This document shows, in pieces, positions 1 to 6,324 of a stretch of 9,739 nucleotides of DNA. The stretch lies in NCBI RefSeq assembly GCF_029762515.1, contig NZ_JARVGN010000033.1:1-9739 (forward strand). Direction: 5' to 3'. The notes beneath the pieces are model-generated. The model saw only the letters and a program-made list of their open reading frames with translations, was not told the origin of the DNA and made no database searches. Each line of letters starts with the position of its first letter. The first letter of the stretch is position 1. Origin of the DNA: Methanocalculus sp. (GTDB lineage Archaea; Halobacteriota; Methanomicrobia; Methanomicrobiales; Methanocorpusculaceae). A program made the position numbers and the translations under genes.

Positions 1-2
1 AT

Positions 3-362
3 GATATCCATGATGCTGAGATCCTGCCTGTCATCCGCGATGCACTCTACCTTGATAACCCAGGGGAATGGTATAGTGCGCTCATGGATTATGGAACAAA
101 TCTGAACAAACGGCTTACAAATCCAAATAAGCGGAGCAGGCATTATACACGCCAGGCTCCGTTCGCAGGATCAGATCGGGAGATCCGGGGCTCTGCCCTC
201 CGACTCCTCCTTGAGAGAAAAGAGATCGAAAAAAGCGCTCTTATCAGTGCGCTTACGGTTACAAAAAACAGAGAGAAAGGACGAATCGAGAGAGTACTTA
301 CAGATCTCGAAAAGGAGGGTTTTGTCCGGGAAGATGCGGGTTTCTATTCTATAAAAGAATGA
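3..362 (+). CDS. A/G-specific adenine DNA glycosylase-like protein (HhH-GPD/MutY family), C-terminal part
   Basis: Partial: the frame is open from base 3 and the start lies off the left edge. The 119 visible residues include DNPGEWYSALMDYG, followed by NPNKRSRHYTRQ and FAGSDREIRG. I recognise this pattern as the end of the glycosylase domain in the archaeal branch of MutY-like enzymes, which remove adenine mispaired with guanine or oxidised guanine. In classical MutY and endonuclease III, the ALMD(Y/L)G helix is followed by a four-cysteine [4Fe-4S] loop. This tail has no cysteine at all, so the cluster is absent; the basic NPNKRSRHY segment takes its place. The last 55 or so residues, rich in charged residues (KEIEKSALISALT, then VLTDLEKEGFVRED), look like a small winged-helix module. 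The catalytic Asp and the helix-hairpin-helix lie outside the window. The TGA at 360-362 faces the stop of the convergent flavin-binding gene only 9 bp away. Confidence 0.8.
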   Translation, partial: DIHDAEILPVIRDALYLDNPGEWYSALMDYGTNLNKRLTNPNKRSRHYTRQAPFAGSDREIRGSALRLLLERKEIEKSALISALTVTKNREKGRIERVLTDLEKEGFVREDAGFYSIKE

Positions 363-383
363 TAATATTGATTACACATTCTT
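355..383. terminator. hairpin spanning the two convergent stop codons
   Basis: AAGAATG at 355-361 and CATTCTT at 377-383 form a perfect 7-bp inverted repeat with a 15-nt loop. The structure covers the TGA of the glycosylase gene (360-362) and the TAA of the facing flavin-binding gene (372-374). There is no T-run, so a role in bidirectional transcription termination is inferred from position only. Confidence 0.3.
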
Positions 384-848
384 CAGCGCGACAATATCCT
401 TTACACCGGATAGTCTCCAGACCATCGATCGCTCTTCCAGCGCGATGGATTCGGGTGGATCCTGTGGAGAGTGACCGAGCGCTGCGAGAATATTGTTTGA
501 GAGTTTCCGTTCTTTGATCAGGCTTACAAAATTCTCGCGAACGATCTTCTTCTCGATTGAGTCTGTTACTTCCTCAATTCTTCCCTGCATCGTCACAAAT
601 GTATAACAGGAGAGATCCTTTGAGTACTTCTCCACCTCAACGGAAACATAGGGACTCTCCCGGAAGAGGTTTACTTTTCTGCCATACTTTGTCGAAAGGA
701 AATACAGGTGTTTTCCATCGAATACGTAGAGAAATGGGGCAATGTAGGGGTATTTCTCTCCCTGAAACGCTATCCGGGATACATATCCTTCCTCAATAAG
801 CCGGTCGTACTCCTTCTTCTCCATCTTCGGGATCTTAATGATCTCCAT
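372..848 (-). CDS. pyridoxamine 5'-phosphate oxidase family (FMN-binding split-barrel) protein
   Basis: A soluble protein of 158 residues. It opens with IPKMEKKEYDRLIEEGYVSRIAF and continues with YPYIAPFLYVFDGKHLYFLS and a basic KYGRKVNLFRESPYVSVEVE stretch. This is the usual order for the small PNPOx-like split barrel, where the Y/FLS strand and the following basic residues contact the FMN phosphate. The segment FVTMQGRIEEV is the next conserved strand. Family members include NimA-type nitroimidazole-resistance proteins and F420/FMN-dependent reductases; the substrate cannot be told from the sequence. A GTG at 857 could add three residues, but I prefer the ATG at 848 because the GTG lies inside AGGTGA, a near-perfect archaeal Shine-Dalgarno placed 5 nt before that ATG. 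The gene lies 56 bp downstream of the MFS gene on the same strand, so the two may be co-transcribed. A TTTAAAA in the gap could be a separate TATA element. Confidence 0.85.
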   Translation of the reverse strand: MEIIKIPKMEKKEYDRLIEEGYVSRIAFQGEKYPYIAPFLYVFDGKHLYFLSTKYGRKVNLFRESPYVSVEVEKYSKDLSCYTFVTMQGRIEEVTDSIEKKIVRENFVSLIKERKLSNNILAALGHSPQDPPESIALEERSMVWRLSGVKDIVALKNV

Positions 849-904
849 CCAATTCACCTGATTAACGATACTGTCTCAGTCGTTTTAAAGGTATTGTTTT
901 TATC

Positions 905-2062
905 TTAATGATAGGAGTCAATGCCTGCACGCCAGGCAAGTATCAGAAATGCTATGGCAGCAATAAGGGAAATAATACCCGCAATCTCAAATACTGCCCT
1001 GATATCAAGGATATCCATGATGTAGCCGGAGATGATTGGTGAAGATACCATTCCGACACTCATAGCGGTATTAAATGCACCCATACATGCTCCCTGCCCA
1101 AATTCCCGTCCGGCAATAGCAACTACTGCCGTGGATGCAGGCATTGCAAGTGCACTGCCGATTCCAAGAATAAAGGAGACGACGATCAATCCAAAGAATC
1201 CTGCGGTAAAAGGAATAACGATCAGGCAGAGAGAGACAATGACGGTTCCGATCACAATAAGGCCGGTTTTCGAAAAGATATCTGCAAATAATCCAAATGG
1301 ACGCTGGAGAAGACCGGTTGCCAGTATTGATAATGAGATGATAACTCCTGCCTCAAATGCAGAGAGTCCAAACCAGAAGGTGGCAATGACCGGCAGAAAT
1401 ACCATGAATGTCCCATTTGCATAGGCATTCATGATCCGGAAGAAGAGGATCGGCTTCATGTGGGTACTCCCCGCTGCCAGCCGTATTGACGAGTTCATCC
1501 GATGAAGAGATGGGGCTTCCGGAAGGAATACAAGGCAGATCAGAAAGGCGGCAAATGAAAGTGCTGCCATAAGGAGAAAGACCATCTCAATACCCACAGC
1601 ATCAAGGATGGCACCTCCGATCAATGGCCCGCAACCAAGGCCAAGGAAGAGCGAGGTATTGAATGAGCCCATGCAGATTCCTTCCCTGCCGGGCGGGGAG
1701 AAATCCGCAACATATGCCATGGCAACAGGAACAACCATAGCCGAGGCAAATCCATGGGCAATCCTGACAAGAGTCAGCCCGGCCACAGAGGAGGCGAAGA
1801 TATAGGCAACCGAGAGGATTGTAAAGAGCGCAAGTCCGATGAGGATGAAATATTTCCTCCCTTTCCGATCTGAATATCGGCCGATGAGGGGCATAAAAAC
1901 CGCACGGGACAGGGCAAAACCTGAAAAGATCAGCCCGATTCCAATGCCTGTAGCTCCAAGGGTGTCGGCATAGTAGGGGAGGAGAGGAACCACAATCCCA
2001 AGCCCAAGCATCGAGGCAAAGACGGCGATGAAGAGAACCCGGAGACTAAGCCTCTTCTTCAA
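905..2062 (-). CDS. major facilitator superfamily transporter, drug:H+ antiporter type
   Basis: An integral membrane protein of 385 residues with about 12 hydrophobic segments, the normal size for the DHA1 branch of the MFS. The loop after TM2 carries motif A, GRYSDRKGRK (about residues 61-70). TM5 carries a complete antiporter motif C, G-x8-G-x3-GP-x2-GG, read as GSFNTSLFL then GLGCGPLIGG. Motif C marks proton-coupled exporters, so efflux of a small hydrophobic compound is likely; the substrate is unknown. The C-terminal half repeats the pattern weakly (GLFADIFSKTG and GAFNTAMSVGMVSSPIISG), showing the ancestral duplication. Start choice: TTG at 2062 is preceded by GAGGGG with 6-nt spacing and gives MKKRLSLRVL, a typical MFS start. 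A longer TTG start at 2092 would add ten residues but has no clear Shine-Dalgarno. The gene diverges from the HAD phosphatase and precedes the flavin-binding gene. Confidence 0.88.
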   Translation of the reverse strand: MKKRLSLRVLFIAVFASMLGLGIVVPLLPYYADTLGATGIGIGLIFSGFALSRAVFMPLIGRYSDRKGRKYFILIGLALFTILSVAYIFASSVAGLTLVRIAHGFASAMVVPVAMAYVADFSPPGREGICMGSFNTSLFLGLGCGPLIGGAILDAVGIEMVFLLMAALSFAAFLICLVFLPEAPSLHRMNSSIRLAAGSTHMKPILFFRIMNAYANGTFMVFLPVIATFWFGLSAFEAGVIISLSILATGLLQRPFGLFADIFSKTGLIVIGTVIVSLCLIVIPFTAGFFGLIVVSFILGIGSALAMPASTAVVAIAGREFGQGACMGAFNTAMSVGMVSSPIISGYIMDILDIRAVFEIAGIISLIAAIAFLILAWRAGIDSYH

Positions 2063-2150
2063 AAGAAACCCCTCTTTCTCGCATTGTATCAACTGTTTCT
2101 ATCCAAACCTGTATCAAGCTGCGCATGCAACCTTAAGGTGTCTGGTGGAT
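2063..2150. promoter_or_regulatory. divergent promoter region with 8-bp direct repeat
   Basis: This 88-bp region separates the MFS and HAD genes and must hold both promoters. TGTATCAA occurs twice on the plus strand, at 2085-2092 and 2110-2117, 25 bp apart start to start (two to three helical turns). It could be the binding site of a dimeric regulator of the exporter. No clear TATA box was recognised. AAGGTG at 2135-2140 is a possible ribosome binding site for the HAD gene. Confidence 0.4.
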
Positions 2151-2837
2151 ATGCAGGATTTCCTACTCCATGACGGTCTCTTTGATGCCGTCCTTTTTGA
2201 TCTCGATAACACACTTGTTGATTTTATATCCGCTAAGAAGAAGGCCTGCGCTTCTGTCATCGAAGAACTGGGTTGTGGCAATCCTGATGAACTCTTCTCA
2301 TACTTCCTCAGGAAGCGGTATGGGTTTGAAGACTATGGAAATATATTTGATTATCTCTCTGATATCGGGATTCAGGGATCAGCAACATATCTTGAGTCAT
2401 GTACAATCTATGAGAATGAAAAACTCCTCAATATCCATCCATATCAGGGGATTGAAGAGATGCTTTCAGGACTCCGCTCGAAAGGAATGCGGCTTGGCGT
2501 TGTGACGGACGCAGATTCAGATCATGCGGAAAAAAGGCTGAAAAAGGCAGATCTTTTTCAGTATTTTGACATTATAATGACTCCGGATATCAGTGGCAGC
2601 CGAAAGCCAAATCCAGACTCATTTCTGATGGCCCTGGACTCGGTCCGGGCCGATCCGGTTCATACAATACATGTCGGAGATAGTATCCGCCGGGATATCG
2701 AACCGGCAAACCGTCTTGGGATCTGCACCATTCATGCTGCATATGGAGACTGGCATCCTGATGAGACGAAGGAGTCCTCTGTCCGGACGCTCCGGGTTGA
2801 TCGATCCGAGGATCTTCTCCGCCTGATGCTTGGGTAA
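2151..2837 (+). CDS. HAD superfamily (subfamily IA) hydrolase, probable phosphatase
   Basis: A soluble protein of 228 residues with all four HAD motifs. Motif I is FDLDNT, giving nucleophile Asp17 and acid/base Asp19. Motif II is VVTDAD with Thr118. Motif III is Lys151 in SRKPNPDSF. Motif IV is GDSIRRD with Asp176 and Asp181. The roughly 80-residue helical insertion between motifs I and II is the C1 cap of subfamily I, as in phosphoglycolate phosphatase and the archaeal TIGR02253 group. The reaction is therefore probably hydrolysis of a small phosphorylated metabolite in the cytoplasm; the substrate is not identifiable. The frame is open back to 2028, but that upstream part overlaps the divergent MFS gene and reads like noise (SLFFKRNPSFSHCINCFYP). 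The ATG at 2151 is chosen, with AAGGTG 10 nt upstream. A GTG at 2145, 4 nt after the same AAGGTG, is an alternative. Confidence 0.85.
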   Translation: MQDFLLHDGLFDAVLFDLDNTLVDFISAKKKACASVIEELGCGNPDELFSYFLRKRYGFEDYGNIFDYLSDIGIQGSATYLESCTIYENEKLLNIHPYQGIEEMLSGLRSKGMRLGVVTDADSDHAEKRLKKADLFQYFDIIMTPDISGSRKPNPDSFLMALDSVRADPVHTIHVGDSIRRDIEPANRLGICTIHAAYGDWHPDETKESSVRTLRVDRSEDLLRLMLG

Positions 2838-3075
2838 CTAGTGGTGACTCTGACTCATTTTTGTACAAATATGTACTATATGTTATCTGTCCTGATCAGT
2901 ACAGAATGATTAATTGTGTTTGCTCCTTTATTGAAATGAAAATAGAATCTGGTTTTAACGGATATGGACGAACCAGGAATAATACCACAGCGTGATTCTC
3001 TTAAGGCTGGCAGGGAACGAGTACAAATATTGTGATATTTTATTTAGATACAGAAGTATATATTATAAGAATTCT
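2838..3075 (+). promoter_or_regulatory. AT-rich leader of the CDF gene with TATA-like elements and GTAC repeats
   Basis: A 238-bp gene-free spacer. Just after the HAD stop is a short T5 tract (2858-2862) joined to the palindrome TTTGTACAAA, a weak termination candidate. GTACAAATAT occurs twice, at 2863-2872 and 3021-3030, and GTAC also occurs at 2873 and 2899. Two TATA-like stretches lie near the CDF start: TATTTTATTTA (3036-3046) and TATATATTATAA (3057-3068). The first would put transcription start roughly 10 nt before the ATG at 3076. The second would put it past that ATG. I infer promoter function for the CDF gene from position and composition. Confidence 0.4.
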
Positions 3076-4023
3076 ATGACCGCTGCAATCAAATCCTTGC
3101 CGGCTAAGGAGGGATCTGTCGATGTGGCAGAACATGAACGGGAACATGCCCTGTTCCTGAACCTTCTGGTGGCAACTGCTCCTGCAATCCCAAAGCTCAT
3201 CGCAGCGGCACTCTCAGGATCGGTAACCCTGCTTACGTCCGGCATGAAAACGATCAACGAGGCCCTCGCAATCCTGATTGTGTGGATTATATCCCGGACA
3301 ATTGCTCGGGGAAATAATGGTAAATATGATTACGGGATGGGAAAATTTGAGAACCTTGCCAGGATCGTTACCGGTGGCCTGATCCTTGTATCGGTTCTGA
3401 TCCTTATCCTCGCTGCCATATTCCGCATCCTCTTTCCTGCAAATATCGGCAGCGGATGGGCCCTTGTCGGGATGATCATCGTCATCATCATGGCTGCGGT
3501 TGACAGTTACTTCTGGATTAAGAATTAACGGATCGCTCTGCGGGAACCCTCACCCATTATGGATTCACAATCCCACCTTTTCCGTTTAAAAGCCATTTCA
3601 AATATTGTCGTCCTTGCAACCCTGGTTATTGCAGTACTCTGCGCAGGGAACTGGTGGTCGGTTTATATCGATCCGGTTGCCTCGTTTGTTGTCATGGGAA
3701 TTCTCCTCTATTCTGGCTATACCATGATCATCTCCTCGCTTCCTGATCTTCTGGATCAGACAATTGAAGAGGAACTCCAGCTCATCGTGATGAAAGAACT
3801 GGCTGAACATTTTCATAACTACAAACAGATCCATGAGATAAAATCCCGGCAGAGCGGAGGGAGCATCTATGTTGATATTTTCCTGGAGTTTGGGCCAGAT
3901 CAGCTGATGGGCGATGTTCAGGATATCATGGATCTGATGAAATCATCTCTTGAGATCCAGATCCCAAAAAGCTCGGTGAATATTATCACTTCACGTGGTA
4001 GGGACAACCTTTGCAGGTTCTAA
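3076..4023 (+). pseudogene. cation diffusion facilitator (CDF) family transporter, interrupted by an in-frame TAA
   Basis: Read through one stop, this frame encodes about 315 residues, the normal CDF length. Codons 1-150 (to 3525) cover TM segments I-IV. They start EREHALFLNLLVATAPAIPKLIAAALSGS and include YDYGMGKFENL, the counterpart of the canonical YGHGKxE loop. Codon 151 is TAA (3526-3528). The same frame then continues without a shift through RIALREPSPIMDSQ and TM V-VI (YIDPVASFVVMGILLYSGY). It ends in the cytoplasmic C-terminal domain (IHEIKSRQSGGSIYVDIFLEF). The break lies in the cytoplasmic loop between TM IV and TM V. The downstream ATG at 3559 has no ribosome binding site, so independent translation of the second half is unlikely. 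The start is uncertain: ATG 3076, or GTG 3124 with AAGGAGGG 10 nt before it. CDF proteins export divalent metals (Zn, Fe, Mn, Co) against protons. Alternatives to a true pseudogene are a sequencing error or rare stop readthrough. Confidence 0.8.
3526..3528 (+). other. in-frame TAA that splits the CDF gene
   Basis: The reading frame before (…DSYFWIKN) and after (RIALREPSPIMDS…) this codon is the same, and both sides match one continuous CDF protein. A single base substitution (for example from AAA, GAA, CAA, TAT or TAC) is enough to explain it. It is TAA, not TAG, so pyrrolysine insertion does not apply. Confidence 0.85.
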
Positions 4024-4089
4024 AATACTATACATGATGCTTTCAGGCAAACAGGCATACAATATGAAAATACCATGATAATGTTTCAG

Positions 4090-4100
4090 TTTTTCGAAAA
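4090..4100. terminator. T5-CG-A4 element between convergent genes
   Basis: A T-run joined to the palindrome TTTTCGAAAA lies in the 90-bp gap between the CDF gene and the convergent DUF1622 gene. It gives a short oligo-T tract on both strands. Archaeal termination depends largely on oligo-T, so bidirectional termination is plausible but the tracts are short. Confidence 0.3.
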
Positions 4101-4113
4101 TTATGAGGATTAT

Positions 4114-4449
4114 TTAGCTATCTTCCAATGGATACTCCTGCGTCTCTTTTGAAAGGAAGTAGGAGAGGACAGTTCGTATTGCGACAATTGCACCGAGGAG
4201 CATAACATCCTCTATTGAAGGCGCGATGATTGTTGCAAGAAGATCAGCTGCAATGATAAACTCAAGCCCAAAAATCAGCTTGTTTGTGAAATCTCTCCGT
4301 ATGTAATTATATGAAAAAGCGGAATTTTTAAGGACTTCGATTTGAAAAACCCCGACAGCTCCCCGCAAGCCCCCATAGATGATCATGATAGCACCGACAA
4401 TCTCGAATAGGATGATAAAGGAATCCAGGAAAAGATGCAGATAATCCAT
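4114..4449 (-). CDS. DUF1622 family small membrane protein
   Basis: A protein of 111 residues with three hydrophobic segments: LFLDSFIILFEIVGAIMIIYGG, then FGLEFIIAADLLATIIAP, then DVMLLGAIVAIRTVLSYFL. The loop GGLRGAVGVFQIEVL, the basic RRDFTNKLIFGLEF stretch before TM2 and the IRTVLSYFL ending match what I know of DUF1622 (PF07784), an uncharacterised inner-membrane family common in archaea and bacteria. No catalytic motif is visible and no function is assigned. The ATG at 4449 is the only reasonable start. No strong Shine-Dalgarno precedes it, so the mRNA may be leaderless or weakly initiated. The gene stands alone: it converges on the CDF gene and diverges from the hexuloisomerase operon. 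Confidence 0.8.
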   Translation of the reverse strand: MDYLHLFLDSFIILFEIVGAIMIIYGGLRGAVGVFQIEVLKNSAFSYNYIRRDFTNKLIFGLEFIIAADLLATIIAPSIEDVMLLGAIVAIRTVLSYFLSKETQEYPLEDS

Positions 4450-4633
4450 AATAATCTATCAATTGAGTGACCCCTACATAAGGTTCACGGAATGTCTGTT
4501 AGTTTTCAGAGTCTTCCATCAGAACCCAGGTAACCTCTTCTGAGTATTTCATCATCTGGGATATTCTCAATAAGGGTGCGGTATAAGATGATCACAGGTA
4601 TGCCCAATGAGTAACGATGGAGGAGTTCTCGGA
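4450..4633. promoter_or_regulatory. divergent promoter region; TATA box for the hexuloisomerase operon
   Basis: TATAAGAT at 4582-4589 is a good archaeal TATA candidate. Start of transcription about 25 nt after its centre would fall near 4610. That is downstream of the ATG at 4607 but upstream of GGAGGAG (4619-4625) and the ATG at 4634, so it supports the later start. The promoter of the leftward DUF1622 gene must also lie here; CCTTATGTAGG on the minus strand is only a weak candidate. Nothing else was recognised in the region. Confidence 0.45.
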
Positions 4634-5209
4634 ATGATGAAGCTGATGGCAAAAAAGATACAGTCCATCGCCGAATCAATCGCTGATGAAGAGGTGGAGG
4701 GATTTTCAAAGGCCATTTTATCTGCAAATCGCGTCTATGTTATGGGGGCCGGGAGATCAGGGCTGGTGGCAAAAGCATTTGCGATGCGCCTGATGCATCT
4801 TGGCTTCACCTCATTTGTGGTTGGAGAGACGATTACCCCGGCAATTGAGAAGAATGATATGCTTATTGCTTTTTCAGGGTCAGGAAACACCCGATCAATT
4901 GCCGACGTCGCCCAGACAGCAAAAGGACTTGGTGCAACTGTCGGACTGATAACATCAAATAAAGAATCAACGATCGGACAGATCGCCGATACAATCGTGG
5001 TCATAGAAAGCCAGCGTGATGCTGTCACTGATGAATCCCATGAATATGATATCCGCCAGATGATGGGTGAACACCGATCATTTGCTCCTCTTGGAACTAT
5101 ATTTGAGACTACATCAATGGTCTTCTCCGATGCCCTTGTCTCCTATCTGATGGAGATCACCGAGACATCCGAGGGAGAGTTAAAGAAACGGCATACCAAT
5201 ATCGAATAA
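4634..5209 (+). CDS. hxlB: 6-phospho-3-hexuloisomerase (PHI), SIS-domain sugar isomerase
   Basis: A cytoplasmic SIS-domain enzyme of 191 residues that interconverts 3-hexulose 6-phosphate and fructose 6-phosphate. In archaea lacking the oxidative pentose phosphate pathway, it works with hexulose-6-phosphate synthase, in the reverse ribulose-monophosphate direction, to make ribulose 5-phosphate. Visible family features are VYVMGAGRSG (38-43 at its end), the AMRLMHLGF helix, the conserved Glu in VVGETITPAI (residue 65), and the phosphate-binding FSGSGNT (about 80-86). The C-terminal FAPLGTIFETTSMVFSDAL is also typical. The partner synthase is not in the window; it may be elsewhere or fused to another gene. 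Start choice: ATG 4634 has GGAGGAG with 8-nt spacing. An in-frame ATG at 4607 would add nine residues but has only a weak AGGT upstream and would lie before the predicted transcription start. First gene of a three-gene operon. Confidence 0.9.
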   Translation: MMKLMAKKIQSIAESIADEEVEGFSKAILSANRVYVMGAGRSGLVAKAFAMRLMHLGFTSFVVGETITPAIEKNDMLIAFSGSGNTRSIADVAQTAKGLGATVGLITSNKESTIGQIADTIVVIESQRDAVTDESHEYDIRQMMGEHRSFAPLGTIFETTSMVFSDALVSYLMEITETSEGELKKRHTNIE

Positions 5210-5220
5210 GAGGATTGTTT

Positions 5221-6315
5221 ATGCAGTTTGCTGACAGGGTAATGAATCTTGAAATCTCCGGGATCAGGAAGATCTTCGAGGCGGCCGGGCCGGATGCGAT
5301 CAGTCTTGCCCTTGGCCAGCCTGACTTTGATACACCGCTTCACATAAAAGAGGCGGCGATACAGGCGATACGCGATGGGAAAACCGGATATACGCCAAAT
5401 TCCGGAATACCGGAATTGCGTGAGGCAATCTCCCAAAAATTCAGGCGTGAGAACAATCTCCAGTATTCGCCATCAGATATCATTGTCTGTGCAGGTGCAA
5501 GCGAAGCACTGAATATCGCAATACAGGCGATAGTCAATCCCGGTGATCGGGTTGTCTATTCAGATCCCGGATTTGTCTCGTATGGTGCGCTCGCAGAACT
5601 TGCCGGAGGCATCCCGGATCCGGTTCCGCTGGGAGAGGATCTGAGAATCGATCTCAATCGAACCTGTGAGGCAATAGATGGTGCCCGGATGATCGTCCTG
5701 AACTCCCCCTCCAATCCGACAGGAATGGTTGAATCTGAGGAGACGATCAGGGGTATTGTTGAGTATGCTGATGATCAGGGGACTCTTGTCATCTCTGATG
5801 AAGTATATGAGCACTTCATCTACGGGGGAAAGCATTACAGTGCTGCCCTGTATGGAGATAATGTCATCACCATCAATGCCACCAGCAAGACCTATGCGAT
5901 GACGGGCTGGCGGCTCGGACTTCTTGCAGCACCTTTAGAGATAGCCGAGGAATGCCTGAAAGTCCATCAGTACACAATCGCCTGTGCATCATCCATCTCC
6001 CAGTATGCTGCTCTTGCAGCGTATACCGGGGATCAGGGTGTTGTCAAAGAGATGAGGGATGAATATCATGCCCGCCGCGACCTGATGGCAGGAGGCTTGA
6101 AGGAGATGGGCTTTGATTTCTGCGTTCCTGAAGGGGCGTTCTATCTCTTCGTCCCGATGAGCGCAGAACAACTGGAGGCGATCATCTCAGCAGGCGTGAT
6201 TATTGTACCGGGCACCGCGTTTGGCGCCAAAGGGACCGGATATGCCAGGATCAGTTATGCAGCCTCACAGGATGCCCTGAAAGAAGCACTTAATCGGATA
6301 CGAAACGTTGTATAA
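5221..6315 (+). CDS. pyridoxal-phosphate aminotransferase, class I/II (aspartate aminotransferase-like)
   Basis: A fold-type I PLP enzyme of 364 residues, slightly shorter than the 370-400 usual for this group. Landmarks in order are LALGQPDFDTP (substrate side), GYTPNSGIPELREAI, CAGASEALNIAI (phosphate-binding turn), NSPSNPTG with the PLP-stacking Asn, and SDEVYEHFIY with the Asp/Tyr pair. They continue with SKTYAMTGWRLG, whose Lys forms the Schiff base, PEGAFYLFV, and YARISYAAS with the carboxylate-binding Arg. It should transfer amino groups between an amino acid and 2-oxoglutarate. Whether it prefers aspartate, aromatic or branched substrates cannot be told. Start: ATG 5221 with GAGG 7 nt upstream is preferred over TTG 5215. 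It begins 11 nt after the hexuloisomerase stop and is followed by the M42 peptidase after 9 nt, so the three are probably one transcript. Confidence 0.9.
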   Translation: MQFADRVMNLEISGIRKIFEAAGPDAISLALGQPDFDTPLHIKEAAIQAIRDGKTGYTPNSGIPELREAISQKFRRENNLQYSPSDIIVCAGASEALNIAIQAIVNPGDRVVYSDPGFVSYGALAELAGGIPDPVPLGEDLRIDLNRTCEAIDGARMIVLNSPSNPTGMVESEETIRGIVEYADDQGTLVISDEVYEHFIYGGKHYSAALYGDNVITINATSKTYAMTGWRLGLLAAPLEIAEECLKVHQYTIACASSISQYAALAAYTGDQGVVKEMRDEYHARRDLMAGGLKEMGFDFCVPEGAFYLFVPMSAEQLEAIISAGVIIVPGTAFGAKGTGYARISYAASQDALKEALNRIRNVV

Positions 6316-6324
6316 GTGAATATC

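Noticed and set aside
1032..1424. Plus-strand open frame of 130 codons opposite the MFS gene
   Set aside because: Low-complexity composition typical of an antisense read of a membrane protein; no domain or start signal.
2028..2150. N-terminal extension of the HAD protein to an ATG at 2028
   Set aside because: It overlaps the divergent MFS coding region and encodes no family-like sequence; the HAD fold begins just after the ATG at 2151.
3526..3528. Recoded stop (pyrrolysine or selenocysteine) in the CDF gene
   Set aside because: The codon is TAA; pyrrolysine uses TAG and selenocysteine uses TGA, and CDF proteins have no conserved special residue there.
3559..4023. Second half of the CDF gene as an independent gene
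   Set aside because: No Shine-Dalgarno before the ATG at 3559, and it holds only TM V-VI and the C-terminal domain, in frame with the first half.
4506..4727. Minus-strand open frame of 73 codons overlapping the hexuloisomerase start
   Set aside because: The part opposite the enzyme is a shadow. The last 30 or so codons (IILYRTLIENIPDDEILRR) look protein-like, but no family is recognised and no start signal is present; at most an old gene remnant.
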